From Dryocola sp031988645 (GTDB lineage: Bacteria; Pseudomonadota; Gammaproteobacteria; Enterobacterales; Enterobacteriaceae): a DNA stretch of 64,000 bases. A program made the position numbers and the translations under genes. Each line of letters starts with the position of its first letter. Position 1 is the first letter of the stretch. Below are positions 9,259 through 17,743 of the stretch, piece after piece. Below the pieces are notes generated by a model. The model did no database searches and was not told the DNA's origin. It worked only from the letters and a program-made list of their open reading frames with translations. The stretch is taken from positions 3,348,001 through 3,412,000 of the forward strand of contig NZ_CP150452.1 in NCBI RefSeq assembly GCF_051307045.1, read 5' to 3'.

Positions 9259-10408
9259 TTACGTATCGGGAAACGAACGGCCTATCGCCAGCGCTGCGGC
9301 GATGTTGCGTGCCGCCATGCGCAGGTTATCCCCGGCGTTTTCCAGCGCCTCTTCAAGGGTGCAGATGGTGTACAGCACGCTGAATACCGCATCCAGCCCG
9401 TGCTCGTGAACCACGCCGACATCCCTGGTAAGGCTGCCCGCAATGCCAATCACCGGCTTGTTGTAGCGTTTTGCCACCTTTGCCACGCCAACCGGCACCT
9501 TGCCGTGAATGCTCTGGCTGTCAATGCGGCCTTCGCCGGTGATAACCAGATCCGCGTCGCGCACGACCTTATCGAGCTCAAGCGCTTCGGTCACAATCTC
9601 GATGCCCTGCCGTAGCTCGGCGCCGCAAAAGGCGTACAGGGCGGCGCCCATGCCGCCCGCCGCGCCGCCGCCCGCCATCTTCAGCACGTCAATATCCAGA
9701 TCGCGGGCGATAATTTCTGCGTAGTGCCCAAGCGCGTCATCCAGCTGTTTCACCATGGCCGGGGTAGCGCCCTTCTGCGGCCCGAAAACGGCGGAAGCGC
9801 CCTCGTCGCCGGTTAAAGGATTGGTGACGTCGCAGGCCCACCTCGATGCGGCAATCCCGCAGGCGCTTATCCAGCCCGCTGATATCAACGCAAGCCAGAT
9901 GTTCAAGCTCGCCGCCGCCGTATCCCAGCTGCTCGCCGCGCTCGTTGAGCAGCCTCGCGCCCAGCGCCTGCACCATGCCGATGCCGCCGTCGTTCGTTGC
10001 GCTGCCGCCGATGCCGATAATGATGTGCTTTACGCCGCCGTCCAGCGCGTGGCGAATAAGCTCGCCCGTGCCCCACGAAGTGGTGAGCAACGGATTACGC
10101 TCCGCTAGCGGAACCTGCTCCAGCCCGCTGGCCGCCGCCATTTCGATAAAAGCGCACTCGCCGTCGCCGGAAAGCCCATAAAATGCCGCAACCGGCCTGC
10201 CCAGCGGCCCCGTCACGTTAACCTCCACAAGGCTGCCTTCCGTTGCCGCGACCATGGCCTCTACGGTGCCTTCCCCCCCATCTGCGACCGGCAGCTTCAC
10301 GTACCGGGCGGCGGGAAAAATTTCCCGGAAGCCCGCTTCTATCTGTGTCGCCACCTCCAGAGCGCTGAGGCTCTCTTTCCAGGAGTCTGGTGCGATTACA
10401 ATTTTCAT
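9259..10408 (-). CDS. garK: Glycerate kinase, GarK/GlxK family (one frameshift as sequenced)
   Basis: The enzyme phosphorylates glycerate, the end product of D-glucarate breakdown, to 2-phosphoglycerate. The start MKIVIAPDSWKESLSA is the family signature, followed by PVADGGEGTVEA, the glycine-rich GIGGSATNDGGIGMVQALGA and GGGAAGGMGAAL. The frame breaks at 9835-9839, where the coding strand reads TGGGCCTG for an expected TGGCCTG; removing one G joins CRIEV to ACDVTNPLTG and gives 382 aa, a normal length. It sits 61 bp after gudD as the last gene of the glucarate operon, whereas E. coli garK is in the gar operon elsewhere. An upstream ATG at 10438 is in frame but would add a non-conserved N-terminus. 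Confidence 0.9.
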
Positions 10409-10469
10409 ATGCCGTCCGTCGCGATTGGGAGTTGTCATGATCCGGCGCCCGCGGGCGCCGGCGGCTAGC

Positions 10470-11810
10470 TTAACGCACCATGCAGGGGCGTTTATTATCA
10501 AAAGTCCATTGCGGGATAAGATACTGCATTGCCATAGCGTCATCCCGTGCGCCAAGCCCGTGTTTTTGATACAGCTCGTGGGCCTTCATCACTTCGTCCA
10601 TATCCAGCTCAACGCCCAGCCCCGGCGTGGACGGCACCTGCACCATGCCGCCTTTAATTTCAAACGGCCGCCGGGTCAGGCGCTGATTGCCCTCCTGCCA
10701 GATCCAGTGGGTATCGATGGCGGTAACGTTGCCCGGCGCGGCGGCCGCCACGTGGGTGAACATCGCCAGAGAAATATCGAAGTGGTTGTTGGAGTGGGAG
10801 CCCCAGGTCAGACCGAAATCATGGCACATCTGGGCTACGCGTACCGAGCCTTGCAGGGTCCAGAAATGCGGGTCCGCAAGCGGGATATCGACAGATTGCA
10901 AAGACAGCGTATGGCCCATCTGCCGCCAGTCGGTGGCGATCATATTGGTGGCCGTTGGCAGGCCGGTTGCCCGCCGGAACTCCGCCATCACTTCACGGCC
11001 GGAATAGCCCTGCTCCGCGCCGCACGGATCTTCAGCATAAGCCAGCACGCCGCGTAGCTGTTTGCCCAGGCTGATGGCTTCGTTGAGCGACCATGCGCCG
11101 TTCGGATCCAGCGTCACGCGCGCCTGCGGGAAACGTTTTGCCAGCGCGGTTACCGCTTCGGCCTCCTCGCTCCCGGCCAGCACGCCGCCTTTAAGCTTGA
11201 AATCGTTAAAGCCGTATTTTTCATAGGCGGCTTCGGCAAGGCACACCACGGCGTCCGGCGTCATGGCTTCCTCATGCCGTATACGATACCAGTCGCATTT
11301 CTCCGTCGGCTGGCTTTGGTAAGGCAGCGGAGTAAGCCTGCGGTTGCCGACGAAGAACAGATAGCCCAGCATTTCCACTTCGCTGCGCTGCTGCCCGTCG
11401 CCCAGCAGGCTTGCGACGTTGACGCCAAGGTGCTGGCCGAGCAGGTCGAGCATCGCCGCCTCAATACCGGTGACCACGTGAATGGTGGTGCGCAAATCAA
11501 ACGTCTGCAGGCCGCGGCCGCCGGCGTCGCGGTCGGCAAATTTCTGCCGCACGTCGTTGAGAATATTTTTGTACTCGCCGAGGGTTTTTCCCACCACCAG
11601 CGCCGCGGCCTCTTCCAGCGTCTGACGGATTTTCTCGCCGCCCGGAATTTCGCCCACGCCGGTATGCCCGGAGTTATCTTTAATGATGACGATATTGCGG
11701 GTGAAAAACGGCGCGTGCGCGCCGCTCAGGTTCATCAGCATGCTGTCGTGACCGGCGACGGGGATAACCTGCATGGCGGTGACCGCCGGGGTCGAAGTTG
11801 AGGTGCTCAT
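10470..11810 (-). CDS. gudD: D-glucarate dehydratase GudD
   Basis: GudD dehydrates D-glucarate (and L-idarate) to 5-keto-4-deoxyglucarate. The 446 aa equal the E. coli enzyme. It is an enolase-superfamily protein with the KxK catalytic lysine (DFKLKGG), metal ligands in TLDPNGAW and AEDPCGAEQG, the NMIATDW strand, and the His/Asp pair in HSNNHFD and AIDTHW. It is the third gene of gudP-gudX-gudD-garK, 24 bp after gudX. Its paralogue gudX is immediately upstream, and a 107-bp stretch of the two is unusually alike at the DNA level. Confidence 0.97.
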   Translation of the reverse strand: MSTSTSTPAVTAMQVIPVAGHDSMLMNLSGAHAPFFTRNIVIIKDNSGHTGVGEIPGGEKIRQTLEEAAALVVGKTLGEYKNILNDVRQKFADRDAGGRGLQTFDLRTTIHVVTGIEAAMLDLLGQHLGVNVASLLGDGQQRSEVEMLGYLFFVGNRRLTPLPYQSQPTEKCDWYRIRHEEAMTPDAVVCLAEAAYEKYGFNDFKLKGGVLAGSEEAEAVTALAKRFPQARVTLDPNGAWSLNEAISLGKQLRGVLAYAEDPCGAEQGYSGREVMAEFRRATGLPTATNMIATDWRQMGHTLSLQSVDIPLADPHFWTLQGSVRVAQMCHDFGLTWGSHSNNHFDISLAMFTHVAAAAPGNVTAIDTHWIWQEGNQRLTRRPFEIKGGMVQVPSTPGLGVELDMDEVMKAHELYQKHGLGARDDAMAMQYLIPQWTFDNKRPCMVR

Positions 11811-11834
11811 GATTCATTCCTTGTGCAAAATATC

Positions 11835-13175
11835 TTATCCGCGGCCAAAGGCCGGACGTTTACGATCGAACTGCCAGCCGGGCGCCAGATACTGCATGGC
11901 GGCGGCGTCGTTACGCGCCCCGCCGGGCAGCGACTTATAGACCTCGTGCGCCTTTCGCACCTGCTCCCAGTCCAGCTCCACGCCCAGCCCCGGCGCGTCC
12001 GGCACGGCAATCCTGCCGTTGACGATTTGCAGCGGAGATTTTGTCAGGCGCTGCTCCCCCTCCTGCCAGATCCAGTGGGTGTCGATGGCGGTCGGCCTGC
12101 CCGGCGCCGCCGCGCCCACATGGGTAAACATCGCAAGCGAGATATCGAAATGGTTATTCGAATGGCAGCCCCAGGTCAGCCCCCAGTCATCGCATAGCTG
12201 CGCTACGCGTACGGCACCGCTTAGCGTCCAGAAATGCGGATCGGCCAGCGGAATATCTACTGCATTAAGCATTACCGCGTGGTTCAATTCACGCCAGTTG
12301 GTGGCGATCATATTGGTAGCGACGGGCAGGCCGGTCGCCCGCCGGAACTCCGCCATTACTTCACGACCGGAATAGCCCTGCTCCGCGCCGCACGGATCTT
12401 CGGCGTACGTCAGAATATCGCCCATGCCTTTACACAGGCCGATGGCTTCATCCAGCAGCCAGGCGCCGTTTGGGTCCACGGTGATGCGCGCCTCCGGGAA
12501 GCGTTTTTTCAGCTCGCGCGCGGCGTCCATTTCCTGCTCGCCCGGCAGCACGCCGCCTTTGAGTTTAAAATCTTTAAACCCGTAGCGGTCCTGCGCGGCC
12601 TCCGCCAGGCGCACAATCGACCGGCTGCTTAAGGCTTCCTGATGGCGCAGCTCATACCAGGCGTGGCCGGCGTTTTTACCGTCAAGGTAGGGCAAATCGG
12701 TTTTGTTGCGATCGCCGATATAAAAGAGATAGCCCAGCACCGTAACTTCGTCGCGCTGCTTACCCGGCCCTAACAGCTCGCAAACCGGCACGTTCAGCGC
12801 TTTGCCCAGTAAATCCAGCAGCGCGGCCTCCAGCGCCGCCACCGCGTTGACGCGCAGCTCGAACGTCCAGGCGCCCTTGCCGAAGGTATCAAAATCGGCC
12901 GACTGGTTGCCCTTATGGACGTTCTGCACCACGCGATTCATACGCGCGACTTCCTGCCCCACAACCTGCGCGGTGGCCTCCACCAGCGTCTGGTAAATCA
13001 CCTCGCCGCCCGGCGCCTCGCCAACGCCGGTGTTTCCGGCGTTATCGGTAAGGACCACAATGTTGCGGGTAAAATACGCGCCGTGCGCGCCGCCGATATT
13101 GAGCAGCATGCTGTCATGGCCTGCTACCGGAATCACTTTCATATCGGTTACTATCGGACCTGCCTGAGTCTTCAT
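11835..13175 (-). CDS. gudX: Glucarate dehydratase-related protein GudX
   Basis: GudX is a 446-aa paralogue of GudD within the enolase superfamily; its physiological substrate is not settled. It keeps the same motif series as GudD (DFKLKGG, TVDPNGAW, AEDPCGAEQG, NMIATNW, HSNNHFD, AIDTHW), so catalytic competence cannot be excluded from sequence. The start MKTQAGPIVTDMKVIPVAGHD aligns with E. coli GudX. It begins 2 bp after the gudP stop, implying tight translational linkage. Assignment as GudX not GudD rests on closer likeness to E. coli GudX along the whole length (for example YFTRNIVVLTDNAG and FDTFGKGAWTFELRV). Confidence 0.95.
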   Translation of the reverse strand: MKTQAGPIVTDMKVIPVAGHDSMLLNIGGAHGAYFTRNIVVLTDNAGNTGVGEAPGGEVIYQTLVEATAQVVGQEVARMNRVVQNVHKGNQSADFDTFGKGAWTFELRVNAVAALEAALLDLLGKALNVPVCELLGPGKQRDEVTVLGYLFYIGDRNKTDLPYLDGKNAGHAWYELRHQEALSSRSIVRLAEAAQDRYGFKDFKLKGGVLPGEQEMDAARELKKRFPEARITVDPNGAWLLDEAIGLCKGMGDILTYAEDPCGAEQGYSGREVMAEFRRATGLPVATNMIATNWRELNHAVMLNAVDIPLADPHFWTLSGAVRVAQLCDDWGLTWGCHSNNHFDISLAMFTHVGAAAPGRPTAIDTHWIWQEGEQRLTKSPLQIVNGRIAVPDAPGLGVELDWEQVRKAHEVYKSLPGGARNDAAAMQYLAPGWQFDRKRPAFGRG

Positions 13176-13177
13176 CG

Positions 13178-14533
13178 TTATCGTCCTGTGGTGACGGGTT
13201 TTAGCTCTACGCGTTTGATATCGCCGACGATGACCAGGTAGCTAAGCACCGCGACGACGGCGTGAATGCCTACGTAAATCAGCGCGCCGTTAAACGACCC
13301 GGAAACCCCGACAATGTAGCCGATAGCGATGGGCGTCACGATGCCGGAGATATTGCCGAACATGTTAAACAGCCCGCCGCTCAGGCCGCTTATCTCTTTT
13401 GGCGCGGTATCGGCCATTACGGCCCAGCCCAGCGCGCCGATGCCTTTGCCGAAGAAGGCCATCGCCATAAAGCCCACCACCATCCATTCGGCCTGCACGT
13501 AGTTACAAAACACCATGCTGACCGAGAGCAGCATTCCCAGCACGATGGGCGCTTTCCGGGCGATGTTTAGCGAGCCGGTGCGGCGCATCAGCCAGTCAGA
13601 GATAACCCCGCCCAGCACGCCGCCCATAAATCCGCAAACCGCCGGCACCGAGGCCACCACGCCCGCCTTCAGAATCGACATGCCCTTTTCCTGCACCAGA
13701 TAAACCGGAAACCAGGTGATAAAGAAATAGGTTAAGGCATTGATACAGTACTGGCCGATATAGATGCCGATCATCATGCGCGAGCCGATCAGCTGCTTGA
13801 TCTGATCCCACTTCTGCGCGAACGGCACGCGCTCTTTGGCCTGCTTCTGATCCATATTGATCAGCGCGCCGCCCTCTTCGATGTATTCAAGCTCCTTCTT
13901 GTTCACGCCGGGATGGTTATTCGGCTCGTGGATAACCTTCAGCCAGATAAAGCTGATGACGACGCCCAGCCCGCCCATGAAGAAGAACACGTGCGACCAG
14001 CCCACCTCGTGCGTCAGCCAGCCCATGATCGGGGCGAAGATAACGGTCGCGAAGTACTGCGCGGAGTTAAAAATGGCGACCGCCGTGCCGCGTTCCTGCG
14101 CCGGGAACCAGGCCGCCACGATGCGGCTGTTGCCGGGGAAGGAGGGCGCTTCAGCCAGGCCCACCAGAAAACGCAGCGTAAACAGCGCGATGATGATGCC
14201 AAAACCGCTAAAGATATCGACGAAGCCCTGCAGCAGGGTAAACATCGACCAGATAAAGATTGACCAGAAGTAGACGCGCTTCGAACCGAAACGGTCAAGC
14301 AGCCAGCCGCCGGGGATCTGGCCGATAACGTAGGCCCAGGAAAACGCCGAGAAAACGTATCCCATGCCAATCGGGTCAAGCCCAATGTCTTTTGCCATCT
14401 CGGAACCGGCAATCGACAGGGTGGCGCGGTCGCCGTAGTTAAATGAAGTGACGATAAACAGCATCACCACTATCCAGTAGCGTGCGTTGGTCCTTTTTTC
14501 GACCGCGCTCGCCGTTTGGCTAATTGTGTTCAT
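13178..14533 (-). CDS. gudP: Glucarate/galactarate transporter GudP (MFS)
   Basis: GudP is a major facilitator superfamily importer of the anion:cation symporter family that brings D-glucarate across the inner membrane. It has 451 aa and about 12 predicted membrane helices, with the MFS loop motif GGWLLDRFGSKRV between helices 2 and 3. It is nearly identical to E. coli GudP over long stretches (FVGLAEAPSFPGNSRIVAAW). The ATG at 14533 has AGGAG 6 nt upstream; the frame extends 27 codons further but without conservation. It is the first gene of the gud operon, whose promoter should lie in 14534-14700. In E. coli the operon is activated by CdaR; no CdaR site was assigned here. Confidence 0.96.
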   Translation of the reverse strand: MNTISQTASAVEKRTNARYWIVVMLFIVTSFNYGDRATLSIAGSEMAKDIGLDPIGMGYVFSAFSWAYVIGQIPGGWLLDRFGSKRVYFWSIFIWSMFTLLQGFVDIFSGFGIIIALFTLRFLVGLAEAPSFPGNSRIVAAWFPAQERGTAVAIFNSAQYFATVIFAPIMGWLTHEVGWSHVFFFMGGLGVVISFIWLKVIHEPNNHPGVNKKELEYIEEGGALINMDQKQAKERVPFAQKWDQIKQLIGSRMMIGIYIGQYCINALTYFFITWFPVYLVQEKGMSILKAGVVASVPAVCGFMGGVLGGVISDWLMRRTGSLNIARKAPIVLGMLLSVSMVFCNYVQAEWMVVGFMAMAFFGKGIGALGWAVMADTAPKEISGLSGGLFNMFGNISGIVTPIAIGYIVGVSGSFNGALIYVGIHAVVAVLSYLVIVGDIKRVELKPVTTGR

Positions 14534-14893
14534 GTTGCACTCCTGCACTGGACAGCTTTTGTAGGGTAACGGAAATGGTGCGTTGGTTTTTTTACAGGGT
14601 ATTTTTATTAGCAAAACGAGCCGTGACGCCGTTCTGCGCGTTTTTATCGTTTAACCGGGAGAAAGTATATGAAGGGAGCCTGCCGGCCTCATCGTGCAAA
14701 AACACAAGTTTGCTGCGCGACAACCGGGCAGTTTATGGCTTCTGTCCATAAGGCTGGGGGATGGTTCACGATTTTGAAAGCTGCGGGAAAAATGGCTAAG
14801 GCTGAGGCGATAAATTGCGGGCTTTGTGAGGGGCTTCGCTTGACGCGACCGGGAAGATAACGGGAATACCCTCCGGGCGGAGGGTATCGAAAA
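14534..14893. other. gudP-yqcA intergenic region
   Basis: This 360-bp gap holds the gudP upstream region and the yqcA 3' end. A perfect hairpin ATACCCTCCG/CGGAGGGTAT (14865-14887) lies directly after the yqcA stop but lacks a T run. On the gudP side AT-rich sequence (TAATAAAAAT on the minus strand near 14607) may contain the promoter. Short frames in the gap have no ribosome-binding site or recognisable product. I see no further gene. Confidence 0.6.
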
Positions 14894-15343
14894 CTAGCTT
14901 AGCAATGCGCCCCACTGCTCAACCCAGGGATTGGCTACCGCTTCAGGTTCAGGATGGTCGTTGGCGTCGATAGCCAGCACGTTGCCGATGCGGGTCGCGC
15001 CCTGCTCCTGCAGCAGGGCGTCAAACTGCTTGCCGCCTCCGCAGAAACGATCGTAATTGCTGTCGCCCAGGGCGATAAGCCCGTAGCGCAGCTCCGGCTG
15101 ATAGCCCACTTCGTCTTTCAGGGCCTGATACAGCGGAGCAATGCTGTCGGGCAGATCGCCCTGGCCGGTCGTGGAGGTAACGACCAGCACGTAGTGGTTA
15201 CGGTAGTGCTGCCAGTCCGAGAGCTCGGGGTCTTCAAACACCGTTGCGAGATGCCCCTGCTTTTTCAAAATCGCTTCGGCTTCTTCTGCCACCAGCAGCG
15301 AGTTTCCATACATGGTGCCAACAAAAATACCCACTTCGGCCAT
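14894..15343 (-). CDS. yqcA: Flavodoxin YqcA
   Basis: This 149-aa short-chain flavodoxin binds FMN. The phosphate-binding loop GTMYGNSLLVAEEA is at the N-terminus, followed by the isoalloxazine-contact loops TSTTGQGDLPD and LGDSNYDRFCGGG. Length equals E. coli YqcA. Its electron partner is not defined; it is proposed to act as a viable-growth flavodoxin alternative to FldA in some reactions. The frame extends 33 codons upstream into truC, but the ATG at 15343 gives the conserved start. It lies 16 bp after truC in the yqcC-truC-yqcA operon. Confidence 0.95.
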   Translation of the reverse strand: MAEVGIFVGTMYGNSLLVAEEAEAILKKQGHLATVFEDPELSDWQHYRNHYVLVVTSTTGQGDLPDSIAPLYQALKDEVGYQPELRYGLIALGDSNYDRFCGGGKQFDALLQEQGATRIGNVLAIDANDHPEPEAVANPWVEQWGALLS

Positions 15344-15359
15344 AGCTTTGCTCCCTGGA

Positions 15360-16142
15360 TTAAGATTCTTGGCTTTCATCCTGACGGTTGCCCGCGTCAA
15401 ACTCAACCTTTTCAATATCGCCAGGCAGGCCGCGCCAGCCAAACTGTGACATCATCTGCATCCAGGTGTCGTCGAGGCCGGCGCGCAGGGTGAGCGGCTC
15501 GCCGGTAACCGGGTGATTAAGCTGCAGGCGACTGGCGTGCAGCATTAAACGCCGACAGCCAAAATGTTCCGCGGCGGCGCGATTCTGACGTAAATCGCCG
15601 TGTCTGGAATCGCCGATAATAGGATGACGCAGGTGCGAAAGATGACGGCGCAGCTGATGCTTGCGGCCGGTTTGCGGCTCCAGCTCCACCAGGCTGTAGC
15701 GGGCCGTCGGGTAGCGCCCGGCCGGCACCGGCATTTCAACCGTCGCCACGCCGCGATAATGCGTTACCGCAGGCTGCGGCCCTTTATCCTGGCCGGCATG
15801 CTTGTCGGCGATTTTATCCAGCTCTTCGGTTAGCGGATAATCAAGCACCGCCTCGCCTTCCAGCCAGCCGCGCGTTACCGCGTGATAGCGCTTATGAATC
15901 TGATGGTTTTCAAACTGCTGCGACAGCAGGCGCGCCACTTCGCTGGAAAGCGCCATCAGCAGCACGCCCGAGGTCGGCCTGTCCAGGCGGTGAACGGTAA
16001 ACACGTGCTGGCCTAGCTGATCGCGTACGGTTTGCATCACGAAGACTTTTTCGTGCCTGTCCAGCCAGCTGCGGTGCACCAGCCAGCCCGACGGTTTGTT
16101 CACCGCCACCAGCCACTCATCCTGATAGACTATCTCAAGCAT
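15360..16142 (-). CDS. truC: tRNA pseudouridine(65) synthase TruC
   Basis: TruC isomerises U65 in the T stem of tRNAs to pseudouridine. It has 260 aa of the RluA family, with the catalytic Asp in VHRLDRPTSG (about residue 54) and later motifs PQTGRKHQLRRHL and LMLHASRLQL. Its ATG overlaps the stop of yqcC (ATGA at 16142), indicating translational coupling; yqcA follows 16 bp downstream. Confidence 0.96.
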   Translation of the reverse strand: MLEIVYQDEWLVAVNKPSGWLVHRSWLDRHEKVFVMQTVRDQLGQHVFTVHRLDRPTSGVLLMALSSEVARLLSQQFENHQIHKRYHAVTRGWLEGEAVLDYPLTEELDKIADKHAGQDKGPQPAVTHYRGVATVEMPVPAGRYPTARYSLVELEPQTGRKHQLRRHLSHLRHPIIGDSRHGDLRQNRAAAEHFGCRRLMLHASRLQLNHPVTGEPLTLRAGLDDTWMQMMSQFGWRGLPGDIEKVEFDAGNRQDESQES

Positions 16143-16471
16143 CAGTCGGCCGCGCCTGCAAACAGGGCATCAAGCTCCTGCAGCGCGGCCAGCAAAGGTT
16201 CGCGTCCGATATGGGCGGCGTCCAGCGCCATTTCGTAATAGGGGGCGACGGCAAAAGACGTCGGCAGCGGCTGATTGCTGTCGATAAGCGCGTGCATGCG
16301 CGGGATCAGCACCCACTGCAGCCACTCGTGCGGTTCCAGAGTGTCCATACAAAACGGCTGGGTGCTTTCAAAGGCGGCGGGCTGCGGGGCCACGCCCTGC
16401 CACAGCTGATGGCTGCGTAAAAGCTGTTCGATTGCGTGTAAATGCTGGCGTACCAGCGCATGGCGTTCCAT
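16142..16471 (-). CDS. yqcC: YqcC family protein (DUF446)
   Basis: YqcC is a small soluble protein of unknown function, 109 aa like E. coli YqcC. Conserved blocks are ESTQPFCMDTLEPHEWLQWVL and FAVAPYYEMALDAA, without membrane segments or recognised catalytic motifs. It is first in the yqcC-truC-yqcA operon and overlaps truC by 1 nt of an ATGA. The start at 16471 fits the family; an upstream in-frame ATG (16510) would add 13 residues of unconserved sequence. Its 5' side faces the csrB terminator. Confidence 0.93.
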   Translation of the reverse strand: MERHALVRQHLHAIEQLLRSHQLWQGVAPQPAAFESTQPFCMDTLEPHEWLQWVLIPRMHALIDSNQPLPTSFAVAPYYEMALDAAHIGREPLLAALQELDALFAGAAD

Positions 16472-16542
16472 GAAAACCTCATACGTCAGTAAAAAGAAGC
16501 GGGCAAGCATACCACTTCTTCAGCGTGACGAAAAAAATGCAT

Positions 16543-16917
16543 AAAAAAAGGGAGCACTGTATGAAACAGTGCTCCCGGTTCGTTTCGCAGCTAATCCGGC
16601 TACTTTTAGTGCTCCCTGCTCGTCCTTGACAACTTTGTCCTGCGGTCTCCTGACCTACAATCCATCGTAAACGCATCCTGCAACCAACGTCCTGCTGGCG
16701 TCCTGCATCGTCCTGATGCGTAATCCTTTAGTCTTCCAGACCCGCCGTTCATCCTGACTCGGCTCTCATTCTCCGTCCTGGAGGTGTCCCTGACTCATCC
16801 TGAGTGGTTCCTTGCTTCTTCCAGAAGCCTTCCGTGTAACACCTTCCCGGTGTGTTCCGCTTTTTCATGAAGCGACGTCATCCTGACATCTCCTTCACTA
16901 CCCGACCTCCTGTCGAC
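16543..16917 (-). ncRNA. csrB: CsrB, CsrA-sequestering small RNA
   Basis: CsrB is a roughly 375-nt RNA that binds many copies of the post-transcriptional regulator CsrA. The strand carries at least 15 AGGA motifs, many as CAGGA in hairpin loops. It begins GTCGACAGGAGG, like the E. coli 5' end, and finishes with GGGAGCACTGT/ACAGTGCTCCC plus a T7 run (16543-16576), the intrinsic terminator known from E. coli csrB. Position between yqcC and syd is identical to E. coli. A UvrY palindrome lies about 180 bp upstream, so the BarA kinase encoded at 4141-6898 should control it. Confidence 0.97.
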
Positions 16918-17073
16918 GAACACAGGATCTCTTATTTGTTCACGTCTTACAAGGGACGCGCGGTGAACAGAGCCATAAACTTTCGTTCGAAAGGCCATAC
17001 TTTCGGAGTTATATATTTGATTAATAAAGAAAGCAGGTCAAAAGAGCCAGCCGATACCCGAGAAAAAGTTAGC

Positions 17074-17107
17074 GATCTCTTACAGCATTTGTAAGAGATC
17101 TCTCACA
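17074..17107 (-). promoter_or_regulatory. UvrY/SirA binding site upstream of csrB
   Basis: Read on the minus strand, 17107-17090 is TGTGAGAGATCTCTTACA, the inverted repeat I recall as the UvrY target upstream of E. coli csrB. It is centred about 181 bp upstream of the csrB 5' end. A second arm, GATCTCTTACA at 17074-17084, pairs with TGTAAGAGATC at 17090-17100, so two palindromes overlap and could bind two dimers. Confidence 0.8.
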
Positions 17108-17126
17108 CCATCACGGGCAGGAAACG

Positions 17127-17675
17127 CTAAATCACCTGCGGCTGCAGCATTTCCAGCAGCGCCGGGAGCGACGGCGCCAGCGTTTTACGCTGCCTGGTGC
17201 CTATTTTTTCCAGCACCACTTCGCCGCTCAGGTTGCATAGCGACACCACTTCCATTTCGTCCTGCGTGGTGGCAAGGAAGAGGGTTGGGGAAAGCTTCAG
17301 GCGCTTTTGCGTTACCAGATGGCCGATTAAATTTTCCTGGACGCGCTGAAAATCATCCTCGCTCCACGTCTGCAGAAGCGTTAAAGCCAGGCTGCCGCAT
17401 AGCGCGGGCATGTCGCCTGCGAACTGCGTGGTGTAAAACTGATGGGCCGCCGGCTGTAGCGAAATATCCATTGCGCGTTCTACCGCGCTTAAATCCGCCG
17501 CCGGGGAAAAAGGCTGCGGCTGCCAGCGCACGTCGCCGCCGGTGGTGGTGACAATGCAGGGTGAAGGCACGCCGTAAAGCTCTTCGCTTGCGGGCCATCC
17601 GCCGGTTTGTTCACGCCACAGCGTGCAGAAACGTTCAGTGAATGCTTCCAGCGCCTGGCGCACATCGTTATCCAT
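17127..17675 (-). CDS. syd: SecY-interacting protein Syd
   Basis: Syd is a peripheral cytoplasmic protein that binds SecY and interferes with poorly assembled translocons. The 182-aa product has the conserved blocks ELYGVPSPCIVTT, FYTTQFAGDM and TWSEDDFRRVQENLIGH-like sequence (here TWSEDDFQRVQENLIGH), all typical of Syd. The reading frame is open for 40 more codons upstream, but ATG 17675 gives the family N-terminus MDNDVRQALEAF. It is divergent from queF, with 68 bp between them, and its 3' end faces the csrB control region. Confidence 0.95.
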   Translation of the reverse strand: MDNDVRQALEAFTERFCTLWREQTGGWPASEELYGVPSPCIVTTTGGDVRWQPQPFSPAADLSAVERAMDISLQPAAHQFYTTQFAGDMPALCGSLALTLLQTWSEDDFQRVQENLIGHLVTQKRLKLSPTLFLATTQDEMEVVSLCNLSGEVVLEKIGTRQRKTLAPSLPALLEMLQPQVI

Positions 17676-17743
17676 CAATTTCTCACTCACATAAGGCTGC
17701 GGTACAATAAAGGCTAATTGTACCCGTATTCTATTGGTGACAC

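Noticed and set aside
14669..14860. A 63-codon frame in the gudP-yqcA gap
   Set aside because: No plausible ribosome-binding site, no homology that I recognise, and it lies in the gudP promoter region.
16543..16917. Repeated TCCTG motifs between yqcC and syd considered as a possible repeat array or CRISPR-like element
   Set aside because: The motifs are irregularly spaced AGGA sites of csrB on the other strand, and the terminator and 5' end match that RNA.
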